This document shows, one piece after another, positions 54,846 through 64,000 of a stretch of DNA of 64,000 nt; within the stretch, counting starts at the first letter, position 1, and each line of letters opens with the position of its first letter. This stretch comes from Mytilus trossulus. Lineage: Eukaryota > Mollusca > Bivalvia > Mytilida > Mytilidae. The notes below the pieces were generated by a model. The model did no database searches. It was not told the origin of the DNA and saw only the letters and a program-made list of their open reading frames with translations. Location: assembly GCF_036588685.1 (NCBI RefSeq), contig NC_086386.1, positions 78,056,682 through 78,120,681 on the forward strand. The letters are read 5' to 3'. The translations under genes were made by a program, and so were the position numbers.

Positions 54846-55141
54846 AGGGACGAAAGATACCAAAGGGACAGTCAAACTCATAAATCTAAAACAAACTGAC
54901 AACGCCATGGCTAAAAATGAAAAAGACAAACAGAAAAACAATAGTACACATGACACAACATAGAAAACTAAAGAATAAACAACACGAACCCCAACAAAAA
55001 CTAGGGGTGATATCAGGTGCTCCGGAAGGGTAAGCAGATCCTGCTCCACATGCGGCACCCGTCGTGTTGCTTATGTGATTACAAATCCGGTAAATAGTAT
55101 AATTCGGTAGGTCAAATTCATGAAAGGGAAGGGGATTGTAG
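54846..55141 (-). repeat. 3' tail of reverse-transcriptase element
   Basis: Reading the - strand after the RT frame: CTACAATCCCCTTCCCTTTC, GCATGTGGAGCAGGATCTGC, CCTTCCGGAGCACCTGATAT, CATGGCGTTGTCAGTTTGTT, GACTGTCCCTTTGGTATCTT. This is the copy that links the coding fragment to the many solo tails in the window and so defines the family. Confidence 0.75.
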
Positions 55142-55786
55142 TTACGACGTAAGGAACATATCCGATATCATTTGTGAAACGGTTATTCCATAACGGTCAA
55201 CCAACTCGTGATGGCGTCCGTAAAATTTACGAAGGAATGATTTCAACTTCACCATTTGGAACTCTTGGTTTAATAGCTTCCTTGTGATCAGTAACCCTCT
55301 ATCAAGAAAATCATGATAGGAAATGCAAGCACAGGAATATCGTATCAATTGGGAGATATATACCCCGTATGCAGGTGCTGTTGGAATGTTGCTACTAAGA
55401 ACTGGAAAGTTCACAATTGGAAAGCTGAAATCATCTCTTTTGTCGTAAAGTTTTGTCTTCAACCGACCTTCATTGTCAATTTCTAGATGTAAGTAAAGAT
55501 ATGAAGCCGACTTAACTGTATCTGTAGTATCCTTTATCTCCAATTCGATGGGATAGATGCGTTCCACATAGTCACCAAATTTTGAATTGTTTAGTGAAAG
55601 AACGTCATCTATATAGCGGAAAGTAGAGTTAAAGGATATTGCTAACTTCTTATCTTTCTTCCTAAGAAGTTCCTGCATGAAGTCAGCCTCATAATAATAA
55701 AGAAACAAGTCAGCAAGTAGAGGGGCACAGTTTGTTCCCATTGGGATGCCGACAGTCTGTTGAAAAACACGTCCTCCGAACGTAAA
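55142..55786 (-). pseudogene. reverse transcriptase fragment (YIDD type, possibly Penelope-like)
   Basis: An open - strand frame starts within the RT domain (FGGRVFQQTVGIPMGTNCAP, LLADLFLYYYEADF) and holds the catalytic box FRYIDDVLSLNN. It continues to ELEIKDTTDTVKSASYLYLH, TKLYDKRDDFSFPIVNFPVL, AYGVYISQLIRYSCAC and the end block FYGRHHELVDRYGITVSQ. Everything upstream of the PMGTN motif is missing, so it is a 5'-truncated copy. I recognise the family as common in mollusc genomes. A Penelope-like assignment is plausible but uncertain, because no GIY-YIG endonuclease is visible. The internal Met at 55741 is not a true start. Confidence 0.7.
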
Positions 55787-55895
55787 TTTTCAGATGGTTT
55801 ATTGCCTTAAATTTTCAGATGGTTTATTGCTTTTAATTTTCAGATGGTTTATTGCCTTTAATATTAAGATGGTTTATTGCCTTTAATTCTCAGAT
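55787..55895. repeat. 25-bp tandem repeat at the edge of the RT insertion
   Basis: TTTTCAGATGGTTTATTGCC is repeated with GGTTTATTGC at 55796, 55821, 55846 and 55871. The same GGTTTATTGCCTTTAA occurs once on the far side of the insertion (54827-54842). The array thus looks like a reiterated target site. Confidence 0.8.
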
Positions 55896-55911
55896 TATTT
55901 TGTTAACCGTT

Positions 55912-56162
55912 TTATCCGTTACGCTTCCATTAGGTGTCCGTTTTATCCGGTACTCGTCCGTTGTATGTACGTTCGACGTCCGTTCTGTACGTTACGTATC
56001 CGTTTCACGTTCGTTCAATGTCCGTTGTGTGTCCGTTAGTCATTCGTTACATGCCCGTTAGTACACCAACGGACTCCCGACGGATGACAATTTTGTCAAC
56101 GGATAACTTTTTTTTATCCGTTAGGTGTCCGTTCGAGCTATCCGATAAGGTGTGACCGAGGC
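55912..56162. repeat. right arm of Harbinger element
   Basis: CCGTT words (CCATTAGGTGTCCGTTTTAT, GTCCGTTGTATGTACGTTCG) flip orientation near 56065 and end with the terminal inverted repeat. It is the mirror image in layout of the left arm. Confidence 0.75.
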
Positions 56163-56399
56163 TTTACGTTTGTAATTTATTCTAGTGTAGTAGAAATTCT
56201 CTTTGAAGCAGACCAGTACTCAGCTCCATTTATTGAAAGAATCTTGGTCACAATAACCATAAGATGAAACGAGTTGCATCATACATAATTGATATTATTA
56301 GCAGGATATGATTTGGATCATGTTTAACTTTGCCATGTTACCATGCAGTATAATGATAGCGTGTTATGAGCAACCAAATTACACAAAAAATCAAAGACA

Positions 56400-57895
56400 T
56401 TAAAATAAAATAATCCAGAGTGGAATTGGTGAATGTGTCAAAGAGACAACAACCCGAAAAGAGGCAGGTAACAGCTGAAGACCACAAATGCATGGGTCTT
56501 TATCACAGCGAGAAAATTATGCAGGTGGGCTTCAGCTGGGCCCTTTAAATAAAAATGTGTACAAGTTCAGTGAAAGTGGGCGTCACACTATACTCCTTAA
56601 AAAAAAGAAGAGCAACAAAAAGACTCAAAAATGCAATGCAATGAGATCAAAGTCAGATTAATCCTGTCAATCAGATATTTACACCTTACAATTATTTCAT
56701 ACACCATATATAATTGACGCATTGCTTATGGTAGTAAAAAAAAAAAAAAACACAAAAAAACCTTAACATTTGCAGTAACCAATGAACAATGGGAATGAGG
56801 TCAAGGTCAGATAATACCTATCAGACTAACATTACAGCTTACAATCATTTCACGTAAATAATATTATTGACACACCTGCCAATCTGACGTGTACACCTTA
56901 TAGTATTAACAGACCAAAAACACAAAAAAATATCATTGAACAATTAACCATGAAAATGAGTTCAAGGTCGGGGGATACCTGTAAGATAGAATGACATGTA
57001 CACCTCACAATAATTGCATACACCAAATATAGTCGAGCTACTGCTTGTCGTATCTGGAAAAAAAACCCAGACCAAAACACAAAAACTTAACATTTACAGA
57101 AACCAATGAAAAATGGAAATGAGGTCAAGGTCAGATAAAACCTGTCAGACTAACATTACAGCTTACAATCATTCCACGTAATTAATATTATTGACACACC
57201 TGTCAATCTGACATGTACACCTTATAGTAATTTATATAAACAGGCAAAAACACAAAACAATTTATCTTTGAACAATAAACCATGAAAATGAGTTCAAGGT
57301 CGGGTGATGCCTGCAAGAATGATATGTACACCTTACAATAATTTCATACACCAAATATAGTCGAGCTACTGCTTGTTGTATTTGAAGAAAAAAACCCGGA
57401 CCAATACACAAAAACTTACCATTTACAGCAACCAATGAACAATGGAAATGAGGTCAAGGTCAGATAAAACCTGTCAGACTAATATTACAGCTTACAATCA
57501 TTCCACGTAAATAATATTATTGACACACCTGTCAATCTGACATGTACACCTTATAGTATTGACAGAACAAAACACACACAAAATATATCATTGAACAATT
57601 AACCATGAAAATAAGTTCAAGGTCGAATGATGCCTGCAAAGAATGACATGTACACCTTACAATAAATTCATACACCACACATAGTCGAGCTATAGAGCTA
57701 CTGCTTGTTGTATTTGAAAAAAAACCAGACCAAACACAAAAACTTAACATTGACCAATTCAATGAACCATCAAAATGAGGCCAGGTTAGATAAAACTTGT
57801 CCGACTGATATGTAACCTTTACAATCATTGCATACATCACATATATAGTCCTACTGTGTATAGTATCTCATTCTGAGAAACAGATTTGTCTCATC
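56400..57895. repeat. satellite-like tandem array, about 327-bp unit
   Basis: From about 56640, AATGAGGTCAAGGTCAGATAA-type words recur with the GAGG at 56800, 57124, 57453 and 57780, giving periods of 324, 329 and 327 bp. Each unit has two related halves (CCAATGAACAATGG and CAATTAACCATGAAAATGAG). Shared words include ATTATTGACACACCTGTCAA and TGACATGTACACCTTA. 56400-56640 is a different dispersed repeat (GTGTCAAAGAGACAACAACC, CTTCAGCTGGGCCC). 56163-56399 shows nothing. Short - strand frames in the array are artefacts of the repeat. Confidence 0.85.
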
Positions 57896-58532
57896 GGCAA
57901 TCATACCACATCTTTGTTTTTATACTTATTATGTAAATTTAATCTTGGTCCCTTGATACATGAAATGATGTCGAGGTCAGGTGAAATCTGTCTGACGGAC
58001 ATTTTGATGTTACAATGGATCCATTTACCAAACACGTTTGTCCAATACTCATAATAAGTGAGAAATTCACATGACAAAAACACTAGTCTATAATCTTTTT
58101 TCCAACCAGTTGCTGTACCGTTAAAATGACAGACGAAAACTTCGTAACATAAGGTATCTGCATACAAGGTATGAAGCATCCAGTTCTTCTTCCTTCTGAA
58201 ATATAAAGCTTTACAAAAATAGTTTGAACTGCCGAAAAGTATAATCCCTATGTCTCACATACCTCAAATTGTGTTGCAGACGAGATACCAAGCACGCAAA
58301 CACAGACAACCATGGACGAGTGTCCTGCTTTCGGACAATCACAAGTGAATATATATGGCAGGTTTAAACTCCATTTTATTAATTGGAATATTACAATTAC
58401 TTTTTGTCATGTTTAAAACACATGTGTAATTCCTAAAATCAAACAAAAAATATAATTCAAGATTTATATTAACTACAATTTGTTTACCAAATGAGCATTT
58501 TCTTCTCTCAACTCACTCATTTACCAACGGGC
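57896..58532. other. repeat-derived spacer, no gene
   Basis: 57896-58230 carries CATCCAGTTCTTCTTCCTTC and GATGTCGAGGTCAGGTGA, which belong to a dispersed mussel-type repeat. The 92-codon - strand frame there is not supported as a gene. 58231-58532 is AT-rich with no feature. Confidence 0.4.
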
Positions 58533-59010
58533 TTACTTGTGTTTGGGTTTTTCCTCCACACATACATCGTATATTTCAACATAACTCGGTTCAAAAACAG
58601 CAAGACGGCCGTTGATCTGGTCGAAACAAATATCTCTAATAGGTTCATTCTTCAAGCAATTATGCAAAACAGTCCGTCCTTCTTTTCCATTTTCTGATAT
58701 CACATGTATAGATCCGTTCGAGCCTTCTCCAGTGTTTGCTACAAGTATGAATCCATGAGAATGGATGGCTAAGCTTTGTGCTTGCTTGAGGTATTCATCT
58801 TTGTATCTGAATATTTCTCTACCTTTCAGAGATGTACATACAACTTCACAATCTTAAGTTCGGATGTGTAGAGCAAATGTTTTTTCTTTGAATCAATCTC
58901 TAGTCCGTTTAGACTGATACACGCTGTATCGGAGTCAAACCACTTTTCGAACATTCCATCTTGTAACTTTGTGAAATCCATTCTTTGTATTGCATTGTCA
59001 ACAATAACGT
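58533..59010 (-). pseudogene. TRIM-like locus 4, C-terminal part
   Basis: On the - strand this reads VIVDNAIQRMDFTK, GLEIDSKKKHLLYTSE, then after a one-base deletion near 58853 EVVCTSLKGREIFRYKDEYL, IHVISENGKEGRTVLHNC and GRLAVFEPSYVEIYDV, with a stop at 58533-58535. This is the propeller-like end of the TRIM family, diverged from loci 1-3. It is separated from the rest of the locus (63660-64000) by about 4.65 kb holding a MITE-like repeat, a LINE and a hairpin element. Confidence 0.85.
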
Positions 59011-59087
59011 TTATTATACTTCATGTCAAAATGCCAGATTGTGATTGGCTAAAACGAGGGTGTCAATTTACTCTTTTACCCTTCATG

Positions 59088-59173
59088 GAGACGCTTGATC
59101 AAGTGTGCGCTTTATTAAATACGACTCTATCCTATGCCAAATACTCTATCAACCTTCACAGAGACGCTTGATC
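59088..59173. repeat. 73-bp repeat at the left edge of the LINE
   Basis: GAGACGCTTGATCA occurs at 59088 and 59161, 73 bp apart, with GTGTGCGCTTTATTAAATAC and TATCCTATGCCAAATACTCT between. A diverged copy (GCGCGCTTTATTCAATACGA, TATCCTATGGCAAATACTCT, GAGACGTTTGATCA) lies beyond the LINE's 3' end at about 63333-63424. It is either a long target duplication or a pre-existing tandem repeat that was the target. Confidence 0.75.
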
Positions 59174-62100
59174 ATTTATAATAGGAACCATCAATATTCA
59201 AAATATAAAAGGCAACACCCTGTATCTTAATTCAATCCTGGATACAGTGCAAATTCTATGTATACAAGAACATTGGCTGCTATCTTTGGAAAAAAATATA
59301 GCAATAGAAATAAATAAAAAATTCTCGTCAAATATCAAATCAGTGGATGACGAAAACCCACTAATAGACTTTAAATCTATCCGTGGCTACGGAGGAACAG
59401 CAATTCTGTGGCAGAAAGATCTAAACAACACAGTTAATATAATGCCGGATGGGAATTCTCGTATTCAAGTGATAACAATAAACAGCAGTCCAATTGCAAC
59501 ATGCTTAATTAATACCTATATGCCATCTGCACAGAGTAGTGGGGACATTGAATATAAAGATACACTAGATCAAATCTCCGAAATTATGGATAAGTATAGA
59601 GAAACATACCAGATAATTTTATGTGGTGATATGAATGCGTCTTTACATCGTGACAATAGGAAACGGGACACCGTCTTTGGAGAATTCAAAAACATAAACA
59701 ATCTCCATATACCAGATGGTTATCCAATAAAGCCAACCTTTTTTCATCACAATGGCAAATATACCTCACAAATTGACTATTTCTTGTTTGATGAAAGAAT
59801 TATACAGCAATCAAATCCAAATGTGAAAATAGCTATGAGGCATCCTACAAATACCTCTGATCATACTCTAGTCACTGCAAATATGGCTCTAAAGGTTAAA
59901 AGATGTTCTCTACGACCTGTCAAAATATATACAAGGCCAAACTGGAGAAAATGCGACAAAAGCCTCTACAAGTCAACTATTGAAAGTAGTCTAGACAATA
60001 CATCTGGAGAAAAGAAATTCTCGGGTACCGTAGAATCACGTATACAAAAATTGGAATTAACACTTCATAAAGCTGGTACAAAATCTATTCCGAGCTACAG
60101 GAAGCTGAAAAAACTAAAATCTGTTGGGAAAGGCATATGGAATAGCAAAATTAGCCAAGCATCTAAAGAAGCAAAGTATGCACATAGGAACTGGATAGAT
60201 AAAACCAACAAAAATGAGGATGCAGATCAAGAAAAGCTGGCTCTCAAAAACAAAAAACGTCATCTGAGACAACTACAGAGACAGGCACATGCATCAAAGA
60301 AGGAAAAGTTCATAAATGAAATCATGCAAGCTTCAGAAAAAGACAGCAAAACATTCCATAAATTAATAAAGCAACAACGATCTAATCATTCATCAAATAC
60401 TGACGTTCTTTACATTGGAAATGAGAAATTTGAAGGAGAAAGTATTCTAAAAGCATGGACAATACATTTCGAAAAACTCGGAACACCAAATCATGGCAAA
60501 AATATCTTTGACCTGGAACGCTTCCACTTGGCTAAATTACAAAATGACATCATTTTTGAAAATCAACATTCCAAAAAAGAAATTAAACAAGCAACACCTG
60601 AAGAAGTTAAAAGTGCAATTAAGAACCTAAGCACTGGCAAAACATCAGACGAAAATGGTATATGTTCTGAACATTACAAATATGCTGTAGATGAATTATC
60701 AGAAGAAATCGCAAGCATAATCAATGATATTTTCTCTGATTTGGATGTTCCAAAAAATCTAAAAAATGGTTTATTAACACCTGTTCTTAAAAAGAAGAAG
60801 GATAAAACCGTACCTGGAAATTACAGGGGAATTGTTGTAACAAGTATCTTTTCTAAAATCTTTGAATCAATCGTTAAAGGAAGGCTAGAATATGAGCTAC
60901 TACCATCGCAAAATCCATTACAGAGAGGGTTTACAGAGGGCGCATCAAGCCTCTTTGCAGCCTTTATTACAACTGAAACTATTCTAATATATCGTCTTCT
61001 TCAAATATTATTAGAACTTGTTGCACTGGATGCAGAAAAGGCATTTGACACCCTGAGTCATGAGATCATGTTAAATAAGCTTTATCATGATGGAATTGAG
61101 GGAGATATGTGGATCCTACTACGGAACATCTATCAAGATCTGTCTCTCAAAATCAAGTGGAATAATGAAACATCAGAAAGTATTAATATCATGCAAGGGG
61201 TTCGTCAAGGAGCAAAATTATCATCTCTGCTATACAAGCGATACAATAATACCATTCTCAATGCAATATCCAGTAGTAATCTAGGCGCAAAAATAGGCAA
61301 CATACAAGTAGGCTCTCCTACATGTGCGGACGATATTGCCTTACTGGGTGAGCGGTCAGATTTACAGGCAATGCTCAATATTATAGACTTCCACACTAAA
61401 AGAGACATGGTTAAAATTAATCCAGACAAATCAGAGATAATGTGCGTATCTAAAGGATTAAAGCAACAAACGCATTCATACAGCTTCAATGGAAAAGAAA
61501 TAAAAAGAGTAGAAAAGCTGAAGCATCTAGGTATCACCAGGGCAACAAATGGCAAAGTCAACTTGGACGAAAGGCTAAAAACTGGCCGGCAAACTATATA
61601 TGCCTTGCTAGGTTCTGGCCTACATGCCAGAACAGGAATGTCACCGCTGGTACTTAAAAAGATCTGGAAAACATATGTTGTCCCCCGTTATCTTTATGGG
61701 CTCGAAGTACAAATATGCATGAAAAAGGATGTATCTGAACTAGAAAAGTTACAGAGGAAAATGTTCAAACAATTTCAATGTCTACCAGATAGGACAGCAT
61801 CTGCAGCAGTATATATACTTATAGGAGCTGAACCCATTGAATCGGTACTGGACAAAAACATGCTAGCCTTATTTCTTTCAATTTCTCGCCTAGATGGCTC
61901 AATAGAACATCAAATCCTAGAATGGGAACTAGAAATCAGCACAGAATTTGACAATTCCTTCATCTGTCGTATAAGCAAAATTTTACAAAAATATCAACTC
62001 CCAACAGCAGAAGAAATTATGAAAAATCCTCCATCAAAATATATTTGGAAAAAACAACTTCAAAAAGCCATAAATGATTACTGGTCTTCAATTTGGACAG

Positions 62101-63332
62101 AAGAATGTAATACAAAACCAACACTCAAACATTTATCGTTGCAAAATAATCCGGTAAATAATCCGCATAACATTTGGAAATGTGTTCGAAATAATCAATA
62201 TGACATCAAAAAAGCGGAATTGAAATGTAAGCTAGTAACTGGTACATACATGCTTCAAAGTATAAAAGCAAAATTCAGTAAAAATATAGTACTGCCTGAC
62301 TGTAAGCTATGTAAGGACAATGATGAAACCCTTGAACATTTTCTCCTGGAATGTACTAGGCTCGGTGATGTACAACAAAAATGCATGGCGAAGCTAGTCA
62401 ACAAGCTAAGAGAGATAGAAGGGGGTGGTACAATCGACGTCAGTAATGATGAAATACTGATAGAAATTATACTGGATTGTTCTAAGACAAATATACTGAA
62501 TAATCAGCCAATGGACAAGCTACTGGATATAGAAAGGCAAACACAAGATCTTTGCTACCAGTTACATATAAAGCGAACAAAACTTTTATGTGACATCAAG
62601 TAAAAGAAATGTATGAAGGCTCTAATTATTTTAGATTTTAACTTTTATAAATCTAAAGTATATATTTAAATACTGAAATAGCAAATAAGTCTTACTAAAA
62701 TGTTCTAGATTTTAACTATTAAAGTTTTCAAGTAATATAACACCGAAATCGTAAATATATGGTGTGTACTGTCTGCATGGGATGCCAAGCTAACTAGTAC
62801 ACTCTATAATATCTTCAAATCAAGAGCAATATCCAATATAGTCTGTACAGTCTGCATGGGATGCCAAGCTAACTTGTATCAGTCTATCAAGAAGTGCGTG
62901 ATTTATACTTTTTAATGATAGCCTTGGCAGGGCACTTATAGTTTTATTAAATAAGCTGTAAATAACATTTTTATCATAATATAGTGGTGAACGCTATTGC
63001 CGCAATAGTTCTGTGTACATTTCTTATCGTGATATAGTATTTGCAACTTGTGCTGTGTACATTTTTATTGTGATACAAGTGGTGAACATTAGCTGCATAC
63101 ATTTTTACCGTGATATCGTGTTGATTCTTATTACCGCAATTGTGATGTGTACATAATATTTTTAACTTATTATCGTCGTAATATTTTAAGACTTTTAAAA
63201 TATTTCTTTTAGTCGTACATATTTTAATGTAAATATAAAGATATCCGCAATCTCGGTGTGTAAATTAAATTGCTCATCCGATAAGTGGAGTGCTCCGATT
63301 AAACGGAGGTGAATACCTGTACAGAACAGAAC
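59174..63332 (+). mobile_element. LINE retrotransposon, 5' truncated
   Basis: Bounded by the 73-bp repeats. It begins TTTATAATAGGAACC, where the endonuclease frame is already open without an upstream ATG, so the 5' UTR and any ORF1 are missing. The large ORF (59247-62603) is followed by about 730 bp of 3' UTR. That UTR contains a duplicated GTCTGCATGGGATGCCAAGC (about 62770 and 62848) and ends in ACAGAACAGAACAG, a simple-repeat tail. It is inserted in sense opposite to TRIM locus 4. Confidence 0.8.
59247..62603 (+). CDS. LINE endonuclease/reverse transcriptase
   Basis: One uninterrupted frame of at least 1118 codons. The open frame extends upstream of the GTG at 59247 to a stop near 59168 (INIQNIKGNTLYLNSILDTV is in frame). 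The N-terminus is an APE-type endonuclease: QILCIQEHWL, CGDMNASLHRDNRKRD near 126, SDHTLVTANM near 210. The reverse transcriptase has LLTPVLKKKKDKTVPGNYRG, PLQRGFTEGASS, VALDAEKAFDTLSHEIM near 591, IMQGVRQGAKLSSLLYKRY and the catalytic CADDIALLGE near 691. A C-terminal Cys/His motif (CKLCKDNDETLEHFLLEC) is near 1035. It lacks its own start codon, so it is probably immobile, yet the frame is undamaged, which implies a recent insertion. The LINE clade is not resolved. Confidence 0.9.
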   Translation: MQILCIQEHWLLSLEKNIAIEINKKFSSNIKSVDDENPLIDFKSIRGYGGTAILWQKDLNNTVNIMPDGNSRIQVITINSSPIATCLINTYMPSAQSSGDIEYKDTLDQISEIMDKYRETYQIILCGDMNASLHRDNRKRDTVFGEFKNINNLHIPDGYPIKPTFFHHNGKYTSQIDYFLFDERIIQQSNPNVKIAMRHPTNTSDHTLVTANMALKVKRCSLRPVKIYTRPNWRKCDKSLYKSTIESSLDNTSGEKKFSGTVESRIQKLELTLHKAGTKSIPSYRKLKKLKSVGKGIWNSKISQASKEAKYAHRNWIDKTNKNEDADQEKLALKNKKRHLRQLQRQAHASKKEKFINEIMQASEKDSKTFHKLIKQQRSNHSSNTDVLYIGNEKFEGESILKAWTIHFEKLGTPNHGKNIFDLERFHLAKLQNDIIFENQHSKKEIKQATPEEVKSAIKNLSTGKTSDENGICSEHYKYAVDELSEEIASIINDIFSDLDVPKNLKNGLLTPVLKKKKDKTVPGNYRGIVVTSIFSKIFESIVKGRLEYELLPSQNPLQRGFTEGASSLFAAFITTETILIYRLLQILLELVALDAEKAFDTLSHEIMLNKLYHDGIEGDMWILLRNIYQDLSLKIKWNNETSESINIMQGVRQGAKLSSLLYKRYNNTILNAISSSNLGAKIGNIQVGSPTCADDIALLGERSDLQAMLNIIDFHTKRDMVKINPDKSEIMCVSKGLKQQTHSYSFNGKEIKRVEKLKHLGITRATNGKVNLDERLKTGRQTIYALLGSGLHARTGMSPLVLKKIWKTYVVPRYLYGLEVQICMKKDVSELEKLQRKMFKQFQCLPDRTASAAVYILIGAEPIESVLDKNMLALFLSISRLDGSIEHQILEWELEISTEFDNSFICRISKILQKYQLPTAEEIMKNPPSKYIWKKQLQKAINDYWSSIWTEECNTKPTLKHLSLQNNPVNNPHNIWKCVRNNQYDIKKAELKCKLVTGTYMLQSIKAKFSKNIVLPDCKLCKDNDETLEHFLLECTRLGDVQQKCMAKLVNKLREIEGGGTIDVSNDEILIEIILDCSKTNILNNQPMDKLLDIERQTQDLCYQLHIKRTKLLCDIK

Positions 63333-63424
63333 AGATCAAGTGCGCGCTTTATTCAATACGACACTATCCTATGGCAAATACTCTATTACCCTTCACGGAG
63401 ACGTTTGATCAAATGTGCGCTTTA
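63333..63424. repeat. 73-bp repeat at the right edge of the LINE
   Basis: GATCAAG at 63333 and GATCAAA at 63407 are 74 bp apart. This is the counterpart of 59088-59173 with about one change in ten. 63425-63509 is AT-rich and unassigned. Confidence 0.7.
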
Positions 63425-63509
63425 TAAATACGGATTGTTATGTACAAGATGTCACAGTTTATTACTTTATATTTTAAAAAATCGACAGTAATAACAGAAA
63501 ATTCAGTAT

Positions 63510-63666
63510 AATAAATTAAATAACACATAGCTGAGAGGGTGATAGAGCAGATTGGAACCCCTTGAAAAAGCATTGTCAACCTTGGCTTCGCCGCGGTTGA
63601 CAATGTTTTCTCGGGGTACCAATCTGCTCTATCACCCTCTCAGCTATATGTTATTTATATAATATC
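63510..63666. repeat. long hairpin (MITE-like) in TRIM locus 4
   Basis: The left arm AACACATAGCTGAGAGGGTG, then ATAGAGCAGATTGG, pairs over about 65 bp with the right arm CCAATCTGCTCTATCACCCT, then CTCAGCTATATGTT. Inner stems GCATTGTCAACC/GGTTGACAATG close around TTGGCTTCGCCGC. It interrupts the TRIM reading frame directly after GVILYK. Confidence 0.85.
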
Positions 63667-64000
63667 ACGCCATCAAAAGTGCAAATATCTCCATTGTTAC
63701 ACTCAAGGCCGCAATCTTTTAATCTAATTTTGCTTGTAAATTCATTGTTCAAACAACGGAACAACATCGACTCGGAGCAAGAAACAAAGAGAGATTTACT
63801 TTCAAAATCATACGCTAATCGTTTAACAGTTGCTTTAAAAGTGCTTTCACAAATAATGTTTTCGTTTGATATATTTATCGCTTTTATCAATCCATCAGAA
63901 CCTCCCTCATTTTCTCCGATTACAACCACGTCATCGGATGTAAAAGCACCCCCATGAACATTGAAATCACCTAAACAAAAAGTTTTATTGTGCTTAAGCG
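63660..64000 (-). pseudogene. TRIM-like locus 4, middle part (runs off the window)
   Basis: From the window edge the - strand reads LKHNKTFCLGDFNVHGGAFT, SDDVVVIGENEGGSDGLIKA, INISNENIICESTF, VKRLAYDFESKSLFVSCSES and GDICTFDGVILYK, then meets the hairpin element. It aligns with residues of about 430-540 of locus 3 without frameshift. The N-terminal RING/B-box half should lie beyond 64000. With its end displaced at 58.5-59.0 kb the locus cannot make a normal protein. Confidence 0.85.

Larger units (their letters stand above)
44699..56162. mobile_element. PIF/Harbinger-type DNA transposon remnant with nested elements
   Basis: The left end GCCTCGGTCACACCTTACCG then GATAGCTCGAACGGAC is matched by the inverted right end (…GTCCGTTCGAGCTATCCGAT, AAGGTGTGACCGAGGC, ending 56162). 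The flanks carry TTA (44696-44698) and, one base displaced, TTA (56164-56166), consistent with the 3-bp duplication of this superfamily. Both arms are dense in ACGGACGCCT-type words. Inside are a broken HARBI1-like transposase (53990-54810), an RT element on the - strand (about 54846-55787) and the gypsy element in the left arm (44822-53593). Without those insertions the element is about 1.7 kb and non-autonomous. Confidence 0.8.

Noticed and set aside
55852-56155. Overlapping ORFs in the Harbinger right arm (SVLYVTYPFHVRS-type)
   Set aside because: Open only because the CCGTT words repeat in near-triplet spacing; no protein family.
57532-58179. Two - strand ORFs of about 100 codons
   Set aside because: Within the tandem array and an adjoining dispersed repeat; frames differ between repeat units.

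Overview
The window looks like nuclear DNA of a bivalve mollusc, most likely a mussel close to Mytilus. The evidence is AT-rich sequence, spliced exons, a lineage-expanded TRIM gene family and many repeat families I recognise from mussel genomes. That host assignment is from memory of the families, not from a search. Nothing looks bacterial. Most of the 64 kb is transposable elements and their remains.

Genes. The backbone is a cluster of TRIM-like (RING, B-box, B-box, coiled coil, propeller-like C-terminus) single-exon genes. There are five related loci. A broken pseudogene lies on the + strand (about 16.94-18.61 kb). Four loci lie on the - strand: 22.88-24.71 kb (C-terminal frameshift), 30.32-32.32 kb (RING frameshift), 40.70-42.70 kb (intact, 668 aa) and 58.53-64.00 kb (cut by a LINE and a hairpin element, and running off the window). 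The second and third loci sit in a tandem segmental duplication (about 20.93-25.26 and 26.95-35.80 kb) whose second copy has been swollen by insertions. At the left, two - strand exons with matching phase (5554-5447, a membrane segment; 3738-3483, a DZIP3-like HEPN segment) suggest the 5' part of another gene that continues beyond the left edge.

Mobile DNA. From 44.70 to 56.16 kb lies a PIF/Harbinger-type DNA transposon remnant with long arms rich in CCGTT/AACGG words and a frameshifted transposase. A reverse-transcriptase element is nested in it on the - strand. A very young Ty3/gypsy chromovirus-type LTR retrotransposon is nested in its left arm: the 1184-bp LTRs differ at one base and the insertion is flanked by CATG. 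A LINE with a long endonuclease/reverse-transcriptase ORF (59.17-63.33 kb) is inserted in TRIM locus 4. The rest holds tRNA-derived SINEs, tails of the same reverse-transcriptase family, MITE-like inverted-repeat elements, near-perfect hairpins, minisatellites and two large non-coding repeat families nested in one another.

Region by region. 0-2.5 kb: SINEs, a 555-bp tandem repeat and a reverse-transcriptase tail. 2.5-5.6 kb: the HEPN gene, with a hairpin and a minisatellite in its intron. 6-16 kb: dispersed repeats and inverted-repeat elements. 16.6-18.7 kb: TRIM pseudogene. 18.8-20.9 kb: inverted-repeat element. 21-36 kb: duplicated TRIM loci. 36-40.4 kb: nested repeats. 40.7-43 kb: intact TRIM gene. 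43-44.7 kb: repeats. 44.7-56.2 kb: Harbinger/gypsy nest. 56.4-58.2 kb: satellite-like array. 58.5-64 kb: TRIM locus 4 with the LINE.
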